Assembly: GCF_034555375.1 (NCBI RefSeq)
Contig: NZ_CP140706.1
Span: forward strand, 4,207,001-4,271,000
Direction: 5' to 3'
Source: Pseudomonas sp. B33.4
GTDB taxonomy: Bacteria; Pseudomonadota; Gammaproteobacteria; Pseudomonadales; Pseudomonadaceae
DNA: 64,000 bases
Made by a program: the position numbers and the translations under genes
The notes under the pieces: model-generated
Database searches by the model: none
Told to the model about the DNA's origin: nothing
What the model saw: the letters and a program-made list of their open reading frames with translations, nothing else
Shown here: one piece after another, positions 9,107-18,057 of the stretch
How positions within the stretch are numbered: the first letter of the stretch is position 1
How the letters are laid out: every line of letters starts with the position of its first letter

Positions 9107-9919
9107 ATGAAGATCGTTTCCTTCAACATCAACGGACTGCGCGCCCGTCCGCATCAGCTGGCAGCGCTGATCGAAAAACACCAGCCGGACGTCATCGGCC
9201 TGCAGGAAACCAAAGTCCACGACGACCAGTTCCCGCTCGAAGAAGTCCGCGCCCTCGGTTACCACGTGTACTTCCACGGCCAGAAAGGCCATTACGGCGT
9301 GGCGATGCTGTCGCGTCAGGAACCGATTGCGATCCACAAAGGTTTCGCCACCGATGAAGAAGACGCCCAGCGCCGCTTTATCTGGGGCACGTTCGCCGAC
9401 GCCAATGGCGTGCCGGTGACGATAATGAACGGCTACTTCCCACAGGGCGAAAGCCGCGACCACCCAACCAAATTCCCCGCCAAGCAGCGTTTCTACAGCG
9501 ATCTGCAAGCGCTGCTGGAAAGCCAGTTCCACAATGAACAGCCCGTGGTGGTGATGGGCGATGTGAACATTTCCCCGGAAGACTGCGACATCGGCATCGG
9601 CCCGGACAACATGAAGCGCTGGCTGAAAACCGGTAAATGCAGCTTCCTGCCGGAAGAGCGCGAGTGGATGGCACGCCTGAAGAACTGGGGTCTGACCGAC
9701 AGCTATCGGCACTTGAACCCGGACGTGACCGACATGTTCAGCTGGTTCGACTACCGCAGCCGTGGTTTTGAAGATGAACCGAAGCGTGGGCTGCGCATCG
9801 ATGTGATTCTGGCGTCGCATGGTTTGTTGCCGCGGGTGAAGGCTGCGGGTGTCGACTATGAATTGCGCGGGATGGAAAAACCGTCCGACCATGCGCCGAT
9901 CTGGCTTGAATTGAGCTAA
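9107..9919 (+). CDS. xthA: Exodeoxyribonuclease III (AP endonuclease)
   Basis: A 270-residue EEP-fold nuclease, the normal ExoIII length. It removes nucleotides 3' to 5' from duplex DNA and cuts at abasic sites in base-excision repair. Motifs in order: [14 protein letters not shown] at the N-terminus, the metal-binding GLQETKV glutamate, [14 protein letters not shown] with the Asp/Asn pair, LRIDVILAS, and the terminal [10 protein letters not shown] catalytic histidine. I chose the ATG at 9107, which begins MKIVSFN as in other ExoIII proteins; the longer frame upstream is non-coding REP sequence. It is followed at once by a hairpin repeat that probably ends transcription. Confidence 0.95.
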   Translation: MKIVSFNINGLRARPHQLAALIEKHQPDVIGLQETKVHDDQFPLEEVRALGYHVYFHGQKGHYGVAMLSRQEPIAIHKGFATDEEDAQRRFIWGTFADANGVPVTIMNGYFPQGESRDHPTKFPAKQRFYSDLQALLESQFHNEQPVVVMGDVNISPEDCDIGIGPDNMKRWLKTGKCSFLPEEREWMARLKNWGLTDSYRHLNPDVTDMFSWFDYRSRGFEDEPKRGLRIDVILASHGLLPRVKAAGVDYELRGMEKPSDHAPIWLELS

Positions 9920-9922
9920 AAG

Positions 9923-9999
9923 CAAAAGATCGCAGCCTGCGGCAGCTCCTACATTGGTACGCATTCCCTGTAGGAGCTGTCGCAGGCTGCGATCTTTTG
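9923..9999. repeat. Inverted repeat, TAGGAGCTG/GCAGGCTGCGATC family
   Basis: Arms CAAAAGATCGCAGCCTGC...CTCCTACA and the complement TGTAGGAGCTGTCGCAGGC...GATCTTTT form a long hairpin. This is the second REP family in the window (also at 30224). It starts four bases after the xthA stop and ends in T-rich sequence, so it can also serve as a terminator. Confidence 0.85.
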
Positions 10000-10070
10000 A
10001 TCTGTCATATTTTGGTCATGCGCCTGACTTAATCTCCCCGGCAATCCCCTTGGCTTGATTCGGTGCCGGC

Positions 10071-11405
10071 ATGACCCTGCGTGTTCTGTGCGTTTTTCTC
10101 TTGAGTGCGTGGCTGACGGTTTCTGCCGCTGCCCTGCCCCTTCCTGAAAACGGCCCGGCGCTGCGTATTCAAGGCTCCAACACCATCGGCGCCGAACTCG
10201 GCCCGGCATTGGTCGAAGGCCTGTTGCAAGAACAGGGTCTGCTGAAAATCCACCGCGAAACCCCGGACACCGCCAACGAATTGCGCGTCGTCGGCCTGAC
10301 TCACGAAGGCAAACGCGTGGTCGTTGAAGTCGCCGCCCACGGTTCCAGCACCGGTTTCACCGCGTTGAAAAATGCCAGCGCCGATCTGGCCGCGTCTTCC
10401 CGCGAGATCAAAGACAGCGAGTTGCAAGCCTTGCAATCATTGGGCGACCTGAAAAGCCCTGCCGCCGAACAAGTCATCGCCATCGATGGCCTGGCGATCA
10501 TTCTTCATCCCGATAATCCCCTCCAACAACTGGACACCGAGCAACTGGCGCGGATCTTTGCCGGCGAAGTGAAAAGCTGGGAAGACCTAGGCGGGCGTGG
10601 CGGTGCGATTCATTTATATGCGCGCGATGATCAGTCCGGCACGTACGACACGTTTAAGGAACTGGTCCTGAGTCGTCGTGGGAAAAGTCTGAGCAGCAAC
10701 GCGAAAAGGTTTGAGTCCAGCGAGCAATTGTCTGACGCCGTCAGCGCGGATCCGCAGGGTATCGGTTTCATCGGTTTGCCCTACGTGCGTCAGGCCAAAG
10801 CGGTGGCCATTGCCGATGGCGCGTCGCAATCGATGCTGCCGCTGAACAGCCTGATCGCCACCGAGGACTATCCGTTGTCGCGCCGGTTGTTCTTCTATCT
10901 GCCGCCCGACAGCAACAATCCATGGGCGCAGGCGTTGGTGACGTTTGCTCAAAGTCGTCAGGGTCAGGCGATCGTCGCCGCCAACGGTTTTATCAGCCAG
11001 ACCGTGCACGCCATTAGCCTCGCGCCGAACGCGTTGATGCCCGAGGGTTATCAATCCCTCAGCCGTCACGCCCAGCGGCTGACAGTGAACTTCCGTTTTG
11101 AAGAGGGCAGCGCGAGTCTGGATAACAAGGCGCGGCAGGATCTGGCACGGGTGATCGACTATATAAAGCGGCGTGACAAAACCGAACGCGCGGTGACCTT
11201 GGTCGGCTTTGGTGATGCCAAGGATGACCCGGCACGCGCGGATTTGCTGTCGAAACTGCGGGCGATGGCGGTGCGGCGTGAGTTGGTGAAGAACGGCGTG
11301 GTGCTGCGTGAGGTTCGCGGCTTTGGCGCGTTGATGCCGGTGGCGGCGAACAATGCGGATGAGGGAAGGATCAAGAATCGGCGGGTTGAGGTTTGGGTGT
11401 ATTGA
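10071..11405 (+). CDS. PstS-like phosphate-binding protein fused to a C-terminal OmpA domain
   Basis: A 444-residue exported protein. Residues 1-20 are a signal peptide. Residues 30-300 match the PstS-type periplasmic binding fold: IQGSNTIGAELGPALVEGLL near the start, IFAGEVKSWEDLGG, and the ligand-loop YARDDQSGTYDTFKE. After a short linker, residues 345-444 are an OmpA-like peptidoglycan-binding domain with FRFEEGSASLD, a GFGDAKDD segment and the closing NRRVEVWVY. The architecture suggests a phosphate- or anion-binding receptor tethered to the cell wall. No ABC transporter genes are adjacent, so a direct uptake role is uncertain. REP elements lie on both sides. Confidence 0.85.
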   Translation: MTLRVLCVFLLSAWLTVSAAALPLPENGPALRIQGSNTIGAELGPALVEGLLQEQGLLKIHRETPDTANELRVVGLTHEGKRVVVEVAAHGSSTGFTALKNASADLAASSREIKDSELQALQSLGDLKSPAAEQVIAIDGLAIILHPDNPLQQLDTEQLARIFAGEVKSWEDLGGRGGAIHLYARDDQSGTYDTFKELVLSRRGKSLSSNAKRFESSEQLSDAVSADPQGIGFIGLPYVRQAKAVAIADGASQSMLPLNSLIATEDYPLSRRLFFYLPPDSNNPWAQALVTFAQSRQGQAIVAANGFISQTVHAISLAPNALMPEGYQSLSRHAQRLTVNFRFEEGSASLDNKARQDLARVIDYIKRRDKTERAVTLVGFGDAKDDPARADLLSKLRAMAVRRELVKNGVVLREVRGFGALMPVAANNADEGRIKNRRVEVWVY

Positions 11406-11438
11406 GCCTGATGGTTATGTACTGAATGTTCAGGCCCT

Positions 11439-11522
11439 TTCGCGAGCAGGCTCGCTCCCACATTTAACCGCATTCCAATTGGAAGAATGCGATCCCATGT
11501 GGGAGCGAGCCTGCTCGCGAAG
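11439..11522. repeat. REP-type inverted repeat pair (TGGGAGCGAGCC family)
   Basis: Arms TTCGCGAGCAGGCTCGCTCC and complement, with a spacer that holds its own inner repeat (GCATTCCAATTGGAAGAATGC). It separates two convergent genes and is well placed as a bidirectional transcript end. Confidence 0.85.
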
Positions 11523-11542
11523 AACGATAACGCGGTGCCGGA

Positions 11543-12772
11543 TCAGCGTTCGCTACGCAGCATTTCCTTCGGCACATACTTGCCGATCTCGAACTTGCCG
11601 ATCGCCGCGCGGTGCACCTCGTCCGGGCCGTCGGCCAAGCGCAGGGTGCGTTGCATGGCGTACATGTAGGCCAGCGGGAAATCGTTCGACACCCCGGCCC
11701 CGCCATGCATCTGGATGGCCCGATCAATCACTCGCAGCGCGACATTCGGCGCGACCACCTTGATCTGCGCGATTTCGCTCTTCGCCACTTTGTTACCGGC
11801 GGTGTCCATCATGTACGCCGCTTTCAACGTCAGCAGGCGCGCCATGTCGATCTCCATCCGCGAGTCGGCGATCTTGTCGACGTTGCCGCCCAGACGCGCC
11901 AGCGGTTTTCCGAAGGCAGTGCGGCTCACCGCGCGTTTGCACATCAATTCCAGTGCCCGTTCAGCCATGCCAATCGAGCGCATGCAGTGGTGAATGCGGC
12001 CTGGGCCAAGGCGACCTTGAGCGATCTCGAAGCCACGGCCCTCACCGAGCAAGACGTTTTCATACGGTACGCGCACATTGTCGAACAGCACTTCAGCGTG
12101 GCCGTGTGGTGCATCGTCGTAACCGAATACCGGCAATGGACGGACAATTTTCACGCCCGGGGTATCGACCGGCACGAGGATCATCGAGTGCTGGGCGTGG
12201 CGTGGCGCATCGGGGTTGCTCAGGCCCATGAAGATCAGGATCTTGCAGCGCGGATCGCAAGCGCCGGAGGTCCACCATTTTTTGCCGTTGATCACCCACT
12301 CGTCACCATCACGCACGGCGCGGGCGGCCATGTTGGTGGCGTCAGACGAAGCAACATCCGGTTCGGTCATGGCGAACGCCGAGCGGATTTCGCCGCGCAA
12401 CAGCGGTTCGAGCCAGCGTTGTTTCTGTTCTTCGTTGGCGTAACGCACCAGCACTTCCATGTTGCCGGTGTCCGGCGCCGAGCAGTTGAACGGCTCCGGC
12501 CCGAGCAGCGAGCGGCCCATGATTTCTGCCAGTGGCGCGTATTCAAGGTTGGTCAGGCCGGCACCGAGCTCCGACTCCGGCAAGAACAGATTCCACAGGC
12601 CTTCGGCTTTGGCCTTGGCTTTGAGCTCTTCCATGATCGCCGTCGGCTGCCAGCGATCGCCTTCGGCAACCTGGCGCTCGAACACGGCTTCGGCCGGGTA
12701 AACGTAAGTGTCCATGAACGCGGTCACGCGCTCACGCAGTTGTTGCACCTTGGGCGAATAAGCGAAATCCAT
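11543..12772 (-). CDS. Acyl-CoA dehydrogenase (ACAD10/11-like)
   Basis: A 409-residue flavoprotein that would oxidise an acyl-CoA to its 2-enoyl-CoA. The FAD/substrate loop [15 protein letters not shown] lies at about residues 135-150, followed by [12 protein letters not shown] in the beta domain. The C-terminal helical domain contains [19 protein letters not shown] and [14 protein letters not shown], ending with [15 protein letters not shown]. The [10 protein letters not shown] and DGPDEVH signatures match the ACAD10/11 branch rather than short-chain or isovaleryl dehydrogenases. I chose the ATG at 12772 (AAGAAGG upstream); the TTG six bases earlier has too little spacing. A LysR gene is divergent from it and may control it. 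The chain-length preference is not evident. Confidence 0.9.
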   Translation of the reverse strand: MDFAYSPKVQQLRERVTAFMDTYVYPAEAVFERQVAEGDRWQPTAIMEELKAKAKAEGLWNLFLPESELGAGLTNLEYAPLAEIMGRSLLGPEPFNCSAPDTGNMEVLVRYANEEQKQRWLEPLLRGEIRSAFAMTEPDVASSDATNMAARAVRDGDEWVINGKKWWTSGACDPRCKILIFMGLSNPDAPRHAQHSMILVPVDTPGVKIVRPLPVFGYDDAPHGHAEVLFDNVRVPYENVLLGEGRGFEIAQGRLGPGRIHHCMRSIGMAERALELMCKRAVSRTAFGKPLARLGGNVDKIADSRMEIDMARLLTLKAAYMMDTAGNKVAKSEIAQIKVVAPNVALRVIDRAIQMHGGAGVSNDFPLAYMYAMQRTLRLADGPDEVHRAAIGKFEIGKYVPKEMLRSER

Positions 12773-12943
12773 GATCAATTACCTTCTTGGGCAGAGGTTG
12801 TTTAAGTCATGCAATCGATGCTAGAACAGCGCTGATAATTTACCTAGCCTATTCTCGGCGTGTATAAACATTCATCACCGATATATGATCGGCTGATTGC
12901 CAGCCCCCAAAACATCGCCCTAAATAACAAGAGAAGCCGCGTT

Positions 12944-13873
12944 ATGAATCTGAGTAAGGTCGACCTCAACCTTTTCATCGTCTTCGACGCGATCTACACC
13001 GAAGCCAACCTGACCCGCGCCGGGCAGATTGTCGGCATTACTCAGCCGGCGGTGTCCAACGCCTTGGCGCGGTTGCGCGAGACCTTCAACGACCCGCTGT
13101 TCGTGCGCACGGCTCAGGGCATGGTGCCGACGCCAATGGCGCAGAACATCATCGGCCCGGTGCGCAACGCGCTGTCGCTGCTGCGCGTGTCGGTTCAGGA
13201 AAGTCGCATTTTCAACCCGGCGCAAGCGGTGAAGACCTACCGCATCAGCATGACCGACCTCACCGAGGCAGTGATTCTGCCGCCGCTGTTTCAGCGTCTG
13301 AGGCGTCTGGCGCCGACGGTGATTATCGAAAGTTTTCTGTCAAAACGTCGGGAGACCACCAAGGAACTGGCGGCCGGGCGCCTGGATTTTGCTGTGGATG
13401 CACCGCTCAACACCGACCCGCAGGTGCGTCACGTCAAGCTGATGGAAGACCGTTACGTGTGTGCGATGCGCAAGGGTCATCCGATGGCGGGCAAGGAAAA
13501 GCTCTCGCTGGATGATTATTTGTCGCTGACGCATATCCACATTTCCAGTCGCCGCAGTGGTTTGGGTTATGTCGACCTGGCGCTGGGCAAAATGGGTATT
13601 CAGCGCAAGATTGCCCTGCGCTCGCAGCATTATCTGATGGCGTCGCAGGTCATGCAGCAGACCGACATGGTCATGACCGTGCCGGAGCGCTTTGCCCGTC
13701 GGCATGAGTTGCAGGCGTTCAATCTGCCGGTGAATGATGTGCCGCCGGTGGAGACGCATTTGTACTGGCATGAAAGCACCGATCAGGATCCGGCGAATCG
13801 CTGGATGCGCGAGCAGATGATCGAGTTGTGCCAACAGGTGACGGCGCAGGAGAAGAAGCTCGATAAGGTGTAG
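12944..13873 (+). CDS. LysR-family regulator, NodD-like branch
   Basis: A 309-residue LysR protein. The N-terminal helix-turn-helix spans residues 5-65 (VDLNLFIVFDAIYTEANLTRAG, ITQPAVSNALARLRETF). The substrate-binding half follows, with the NodD/LeuO-type pattern LFVRTAQGMVPTPMAQ at the hinge. The ATG at 12944 follows an AAGAGAAG ribosome site; the longer frame upstream runs through the AT-rich intergenic promoter. It is divergent from the acyl-CoA dehydrogenase with 171 bases between starts, the usual layout for a LysR protein and its target. The co-inducer is unknown. Confidence 0.9.
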   Translation: MNLSKVDLNLFIVFDAIYTEANLTRAGQIVGITQPAVSNALARLRETFNDPLFVRTAQGMVPTPMAQNIIGPVRNALSLLRVSVQESRIFNPAQAVKTYRISMTDLTEAVILPPLFQRLRRLAPTVIIESFLSKRRETTKELAAGRLDFAVDAPLNTDPQVRHVKLMEDRYVCAMRKGHPMAGKEKLSLDDYLSLTHIHISSRRSGLGYVDLALGKMGIQRKIALRSQHYLMASQVMQQTDMVMTVPERFARRHELQAFNLPVNDVPPVETHLYWHESTDQDPANRWMREQMIELCQQVTAQEKKLDKV

Positions 13874-13895
13874 GGCTTTTTACCGCGGCGCTGCC

Positions 13896-13978
13896 ATCGC
13901 GAGCAGGCTCACTCCTACAGTTGACCGTGTTTCATCTGAAGAAATGCAACCAATTGTAGGAGTGAGCCTGCTCGCGAT
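13896..13978. repeat. REP-type inverted repeat pair (TAGGAGTGAGCC family)
   Basis: Arms ATCGCGAGCAGGCTCACTCC and complement with a 35-base spacer, just after the LysR stop and before the LiuR operator. Confidence 0.85.
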
Positions 13979-14010
13979 GAGGCCAACATGAACACCATAG
14001 ATCATCCTGC

Positions 14011-14026
14011 TTGACGTAAACGTCAA
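14011..14026 (+). promoter_or_regulatory. LiuR operator upstream of liuR
   Basis: The palindrome TTGACGTAAACGTCAA sits 44 bases before the liuR start. MerR proteins bind such palindromes in the promoter spacer, and the same ACGTNAACGT core occurs twice before liuA. Autoregulation by LiuR is inferred from this shared motif. Confidence 0.8.
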
Positions 14027-14069
14027 CCTGCCATTAGCTTAGCGCCAAGACCTTTTTCCGAGCGCTTCC

Positions 14070-14468
14070 ATGAGCAGCCAGACTTACAGCATCTCCGACC
14101 TCGCCCGCGAGCTGGACATCACCACCCGGGCGATCCGCTTTTATGAAGAGCAAGGCCTGCTCAGTCCTGAGCGCCGAGGCCAGGAACGCATCTATTCGCC
14201 GCGCGACAAGGTCAGCCTGAAGCTGATCCTGCGCGGCAAACGCATCGGTTTCTCGCTGGCCGAATGCCGCGAACTGATCGAGCTTTATGACCCGTCCAGC
14301 GGTAACACCAAACAGCTCAACAGCATGCTGGCGAAAATCACTGAGCGCCGCGAGCAGCTGGAGCAGCAGTTGCTGGATATCGAACAGATGAAGCTGGAAC
14401 TCGACACCGCCGAAGAGCGCTGCGTGCAGGCGCTGGAGCAGACGCTCAAGAGCCAGCAGGCCATTTAG
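14070..14468 (+). CDS. liuR: MerR-family regulator of leucine/isovalerate catabolism
   Basis: A 132-residue MerR protein. The winged helix-turn-helix covers residues 6-75 (YSISDLARELDITTRAIRFYEEQGLL, then the wing GQERIYSPRD). A coiled coil runs from about 85 to 128 (LAKITERREQLEQQLLDIEQ). There are no metal-binding cysteines near the C-terminus, which argues for an organic or acyl-CoA effector rather than a metal. It is the first gene of the leucine-degradation cluster. Matching palindromes before its own gene and before liuA support control of the liu genes, as known for LiuR in other proteobacteria. Confidence 0.92.
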   Translation: MSSQTYSISDLARELDITTRAIRFYEEQGLLSPERRGQERIYSPRDKVSLKLILRGKRIGFSLAECRELIELYDPSSGNTKQLNSMLAKITERREQLEQQLLDIEQMKLELDTAEERCVQALEQTLKSQQAI

Positions 14469-14487
14469 CCAACAACACAAATCCCCT

Positions 14488-14577
14488 TGTAGGAGTGAGC
14501 CTGCTCGCGATAGCGGTGTGTCAGTCGAAATAAATGCTGACTGACACTGCGCTATCGCGAGCAGGCTCACTCCTACA
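14488..14577. repeat. REP-type inverted repeat pair (TAGGAGTGAGCC family)
   Basis: Arms TGTAGGAGTGAGCCTGCTCG...TAGCG and complement. The spacer GTGTCAGTCGAAATAAATGCTGACTGACAC is itself an imperfect palindrome. The copy at 16077-16166 has the same arms and a related spacer, so the liuE-CrcY block is bracketed by near-identical elements. Confidence 0.85.
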
Positions 14578-14615
14578 GGGGTTCTCCACGAATTCAAAAG
14601 AGCAGGTCAACCGCC

Positions 14616-15515
14616 ATGTCCCTCCCCTCCCAAGTACGCCTGATCGAAGTCGGCCCGCGCGATGGCCTGCAGAATGAAGCCCAGCCGATCAGCGTCGCCG
14701 ACAAGGTGCAACTGGTCGACGCTCTCAGCGCCGCCGGTCTCGGCTATATAGAAGTCGGCAGTTTCGTTTCGCCCAAATGGGTACCACAGATGGCCGGTTC
14801 CGCCGAGGTGTTCGCGCAGATCCAGCGCAAGCCCGGCGTGACCTACGGCGCACTGGCGCCGAACCTGCGCGGCTTCGAAGACGCCATAGCCGCCGGGGTC
14901 AAGGAAGTCGCGGTGTTCGCCGCTGCCTCCGAAGCCTTCTCGCAGCGCAACATCAATTGTTCGATCAGCGAAAGTCTGGCGCGCTTTGCGCCGATCATGG
15001 AAGCGGCGAAACAGCACGGCGTTACCGTGCGCGGTTACGTGTCCTGCGTGCTCGGTTGCCCGTACGAAGGCACGGTCGCGCCGGAACAAGTGGCGATGGT
15101 CGCGCGCGAGTTGTATGCGATGGGCTGCTACGAGGTTTCGCTGGGCGACACCATTGGCACCGGCACTGCGGGCGCGACTCGCCGCCTGTTCGACGTGGTT
15201 TCAGCGCAAGTGCCACGGGAAAAACTCGCCGGGCATTTCCACGACACCTATGGCCAGGCCATGGCCAATATCTATGCCAGCCTGCTCGAAGGCATCTCGG
15301 TGTTCGACAGCTCTATTGCGGGCCTCGGTGGCTGTCCGTACGCCAAAGGCGCGAGCGGTAACGTTGCTACCGAAGATGTGGTGTACCTGCTCAACGGCCT
15401 CGGCATCGAGAGCGGAATCGACCTGGACGCCTTGATTGCTGCGGGTCAGCAGATCAGCGCGGTGCTCGGCCGCCCCAGCGGTTCGCGCGTGGCCAAGGCG
15501 CGCAGCGCACAGTGA
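14616..15515 (+). CDS. liuE: Hydroxymethylglutaryl-CoA lyase
   Basis: A 299-residue TIM-barrel lyase that splits HMG-CoA into acetoacetate and acetyl-CoA, the last step of leucine degradation. The start has the family motif VGPRDGLQNE (residues 12-20). SLGDTIGTGTAG follows in mid-sequence, then HFHDTYGQ, and the mobile loop GGCPYAKGASGNVATE carries the catalytic cysteine. Length is normal. It stands apart from liuABCD, separated by the sRNA locus and a synthetase gene on the other strand. It follows liuR by 147 bases that are mostly REP, so it may be cotranscribed with liuR. Confidence 0.95.
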   Translation: MSLPSQVRLIEVGPRDGLQNEAQPISVADKVQLVDALSAAGLGYIEVGSFVSPKWVPQMAGSAEVFAQIQRKPGVTYGALAPNLRGFEDAIAAGVKEVAVFAAASEAFSQRNINCSISESLARFAPIMEAAKQHGVTVRGYVSCVLGCPYEGTVAPEQVAMVARELYAMGCYEVSLGDTIGTGTAGATRRLFDVVSAQVPREKLAGHFHDTYGQAMANIYASLLEGISVFDSSIAGLGGCPYAKGASGNVATEDVVYLLNGLGIESGIDLDALIAAGQQISAVLGRPSGSRVAKARSAQ

Positions 15516-15524
15516 GGGGAAAGG

Positions 15525-15565
15525 TGTTACCGCTGTGTCTGTAATGTGGGTTTAAGCGAGTAACA
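15525..15565 (+). promoter_or_regulatory. Possible CbrB activator half-sites upstream of the sRNA promoter
   Basis: TGTTAC at 15525-15530 and GTAACA at 15560-15565 lie 80-125 bases upstream of the sigma-54 promoter, an enhancer-like distance. They are complementary hexamers of the kind reported for CbrB sites, but their spacing (29 bases) is wider than I would expect. Tentative. Confidence 0.35.
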
Positions 15566-15646
15566 CGGAAACAAATTGTCTGGTTTCGCCGGAAGAAAAA
15601 AACGTTTGAATTTTCAAACCATTGATTTATAAAGGATTTTAAAAGT

Positions 15647-15662
15647 TGGCACGGCTTCTGCT
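15647..15662 (+). promoter_or_regulatory. Sigma-54 promoter of the Crc-sequestering sRNA
   Basis: TGGCACGGCTTCTGCT has GG at -24 and GC at -12 with the obligatory ten bases between, close to the RpoN consensus. Transcription should start near 15672. In pseudomonads the CrcZ-type RNAs are transcribed by RpoN under the CbrAB two-component system. Confidence 0.85.
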
Positions 15663-15671
15663 GTCTCTATG

Positions 15672-16046
15672 GCATAACAAGAATAAAAAGCAGCAAACCA
15701 ATAAAAACAAGACGTACCGACTCTGACATAACAAAAACAACACGGCAGAGACGCAGCTAACAGATTTTTTTGGAGAAGGTGTGCTTTTCAGGGTGCTCTC
15801 AGGAGTGACCCGCAACCGGGCAGAGAACAATAAAACTACCTTGAGGTAGCTCCCGAATCGGTTGGATCGTTTAACGAGAAAGCAGATCAGCGCTCAAAAA
15901 AATACGTTTGCTCTTGACCCCGGATGGGGGTCGCCAAAAACAGCGGTAAAGGGCCACGGTTGCCAAAAACAACAACAGACCGACCCTCAATAATAAAAAA
16001 GAGCACGCGACGACAAAATTAAAGGGGAGCCTCGGCTCCCCTTTGT
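15672..16046 (+). ncRNA. crcY: Crc/Hfq-sequestering small RNA, CrcZ family (CrcY by location)
   Basis: About 375 bases from the sigma-54 start to a strong terminator, with no plausible protein gene. The RNA is unusually A-rich and repeats the catabolite-activity motif at least six times. Examples are AACAAGAATAAAAA, CAATAAAAACAAG, AACAAAAACAACA, GAACAATAAAA, CCAAAAACAACAACAG and CAATAATAAAAAA. Such AAnAAnAA elements bind Hfq/Crc. Titrating Hfq relieves carbon catabolite repression of amino-acid and branched-chain catabolism. Length and promoter match CrcX/CrcY/CrcZ. The position next to an HMG-CoA lyase gene is where I recall CrcY lying in P. putida. Family is firm; the Y versus X/Z letter is from context. 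Confidence 0.85.
16021..16044 (+). terminator. Terminator of the Crc-type sRNA
   Basis: Hairpin GGGGAGCC-TC-GGCTCCCC flanked by AAA and TTT (16021-16044), then TGTGCTTTCT. A strong GC stem at the end of the A-rich RNA. Confidence 0.85.
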
Positions 16047-16076
16047 GCTTTCTGTGATTCCTCAATTCCCCCCCCC

Positions 16077-16166
16077 TGTAGGAGTGAGCCTGCTCGCGAT
16101 AGCGGTGTGTCAGTCAATAGTTGCGTCGACTGGCACACCGCTATCGCGAGCAGGCTCACTCCTACA
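16077..16166. repeat. REP-type inverted repeat pair (TAGGAGTGAGCC family)
   Basis: Arms TGTAGGAGTGAGCCTGCTCG...ATAGCGGTGTG and complement, extending 12 bases beyond the usual core. It lies between the sRNA terminator and the 3' end of the convergent synthetase gene, and its extended arms match the copy at 14488. Confidence 0.85.
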
Positions 16167-16177
16167 TTTGATATTCG

Positions 16178-17875
16178 TCAGGCGTGCTTTTCGCGTAGCT
16201 CTTCGATACTGATCTCACGCATCCTGAATTTCTGAATCTTGCCCGTCACCGTCATCGGAAACTCTTCAACGAATTTGAAGTGCCGTGGCGTCTTGAAGTG
16301 CGCGATGCGCTCCTTGCACCAGGTTTGCAGCTCCAGCTCCGAAGCGTTGTGGCCAGGGTGGAATTTGATCCAGGCGACAATCTCCTCACCGTAACGTGAG
16401 CACGGAATGCCGATCACCTGCACGTCCGCCACCGCCGGGTGGGTGAAGAAAAACTCTTCCAGCTCACGCGGATAAACGTTCTCGCCGCCACGAATGATCA
16501 TGTCCTTGTTGCGCCCGGCGATGTTGACGTAACCCTCCTCGTTCATGCTCGCCAAGTCGCCGGTGTGCATCCAGCCCGCCTCATCGATGGCTTCGGCAGT
16601 GGCCTGCGGATTGTTCCAGTAGCCGAGCATCACACTGTAACCACGGGTGCACAGTTCGCCGATGGTGTCGCGCGACACGAGGTTGCCGGCTTCATCGATG
16701 ATCTTGCTTTCCAGTTGCGGCTGGGTGCGACCGACAGTTGTCACGCGCAGCTCCAGCTCGTCGTTCGGACCGGTTTGCAGCGACACCGGGCTGGTTTCGG
16801 TCATGCCGTAAGCGATCTGCACTTCGCTCATGTGCATCTCGCTGATGACCCGGCGCATCACTTCGATCGGGCACGTCGCACCGGCCATGATCCCGGTGCG
16901 CAGGCTCGACAGATCGAACTCGGCGCGTTGCGGCTGATCGAGCATGGCGATGAACATGGTCGGCACGCCGTAGAGGCCGGTGGCTTGTTCTGCGGCGACG
17001 GTTTGCAAGGTCAGTAACGGGTCAAAAGCATCGTTGGGGTAAATCATCGTGCTGCCGTGGGTGATGCAGCCGAGGTTGCCCATGACCATGCCGAAGCAGT
17101 GGTACAGCGGCACCGGGATCACCAGACGATCATGCGGCGTCAGGCCGATGCTTTCACCGACCATGTAACCGTTGTTGAGGATGTTGTAGTGGCTGAGGGT
17201 CGCGCCTTTGGGGAAACCGGTGGTGCCGGAGGTGTACTGGATGTTGACCGGTTGATCGAAGTGCAGGCTGTCGCTGCGTTCTTGTAGTTGTTCTTTGGAG
17301 ACACTGGTTGCCATGTCGGCCAATTGCGACCACGGCAGGAAACCTGAAGGTGGCTGTGCATCGAGGCTGATTACTCCGCGCAACTGCGGCAAACGCTCAC
17401 TTCGCAATTGGCCGATGGATTGTCCGGCCAGTTCCGGCACCAGGCCTTGCAACATGCCGTGATAGTTGGAGGACTTGAACGCTCCGGCGCAGACCAGCCA
17501 TTGGCAGCCGGATTGTTTGAGCACGTATTCCAGTTCGGAACTGCGATAGGCCGGGTTGACGTTGACCAGGATCACGCCGATTTTCGCCGTGGCGAATTGT
17601 GTAATGCACCATTGTGCGCAGTTGGGTGCCCAGATACCGAGACGATCGCCAGCCTGCAAACCCAGAGCGAGCAATGCTTTGGCGTGCAGATCCACCGCAT
17701 CGGCCAGCTGTCGCCATGAGTAGCGCAACTGCTGATGGCGCACCACCAGCGCTTCGCCGTCGGGATATTGCGCGACAGTCTGATCGAACTTCTGCCCGAT
17801 GGTCATCGCCAGCAAGGCCTTGTCCTGAGAACCACGGGTGTAGCTGCGCTGCGGGTTTGCACTGGGTTGATCCAT
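16178..17875 (-). CDS. AMP-forming acyl-CoA synthetase of the liu cluster
   Basis: A 565-residue ANL-family ligase that would activate a carboxylic acid to its acyl-CoA with ATP. The P-loop is [16 protein letters not shown] (about residue 215), followed by [13 protein letters not shown], the hinge MHTGDLA and [19 protein letters not shown]. The C-terminal lysine lies in [13 protein letters not shown]. The start at 17875 is preceded by AGGGG. The gene is divergent from liuABCD across a region with two LiuR boxes. A role in activating isovalerate, methylcrotonate or related branched acids (or acetoacetate released by LiuE) fits the context but is inferred. Confidence 0.88.
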   Translation of the reverse strand: MDQPSANPQRSYTRGSQDKALLAMTIGQKFDQTVAQYPDGEALVVRHQQLRYSWRQLADAVDLHAKALLALGLQAGDRLGIWAPNCAQWCITQFATAKIGVILVNVNPAYRSSELEYVLKQSGCQWLVCAGAFKSSNYHGMLQGLVPELAGQSIGQLRSERLPQLRGVISLDAQPPSGFLPWSQLADMATSVSKEQLQERSDSLHFDQPVNIQYTSGTTGFPKGATLSHYNILNNGYMVGESIGLTPHDRLVIPVPLYHCFGMVMGNLGCITHGSTMIYPNDAFDPLLTLQTVAAEQATGLYGVPTMFIAMLDQPQRAEFDLSSLRTGIMAGATCPIEVMRRVISEMHMSEVQIAYGMTETSPVSLQTGPNDELELRVTTVGRTQPQLESKIIDEAGNLVSRDTIGELCTRGYSVMLGYWNNPQATAEAIDEAGWMHTGDLASMNEEGYVNIAGRNKDMIIRGGENVYPRELEEFFFTHPAVADVQVIGIPCSRYGEEIVAWIKFHPGHNASELELQTWCKERIAHFKTPRHFKFVEEFPMTVTGKIQKFRMREISIEELREKHA

Positions 17876-17921
17876 GACGACCCCTATTGTCTTTATTAGT
17901 GGGTTTTGCCGGATTTAACCC

Positions 17922-18011
17922 TGTGGGAGCGAGCCTGCTCGCGAAGAGGCCAGCGGATTCAACATCCATGTTGACTGATCTGACGCTTTCGCGAGCAGGC
18001 TCGCTCCCACA
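17922..18011. repeat. REP-type inverted repeat pair (TGGGAGCGAGCC family)
   Basis: Arms TGTGGGAGCGAGCCTGCTCG and complement around a spacer of about 45 bases, in the divergent gap between the synthetase and liuA, upstream of the operators. Confidence 0.85.
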
Positions 18012-18057
18012 AGGCCTGCTCCGTTTCAATCTTGAACTGACCTTACTCTCGCCTAAG

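Noticed and set aside
15639..16065. Two short minus-strand frames in the region after liuE
   Set aside because: They overlap an A-rich sRNA with sigma-54 promoter and terminator; the poly-Phe/Leu translations simply reflect the A-rich template.
11439..18011. Regularly occurring short palindromes resembling a scattered CRISPR
   Set aside because: Spacing is irregular and every copy is an intergenic inverted doublet of the REP type; no cas genes.
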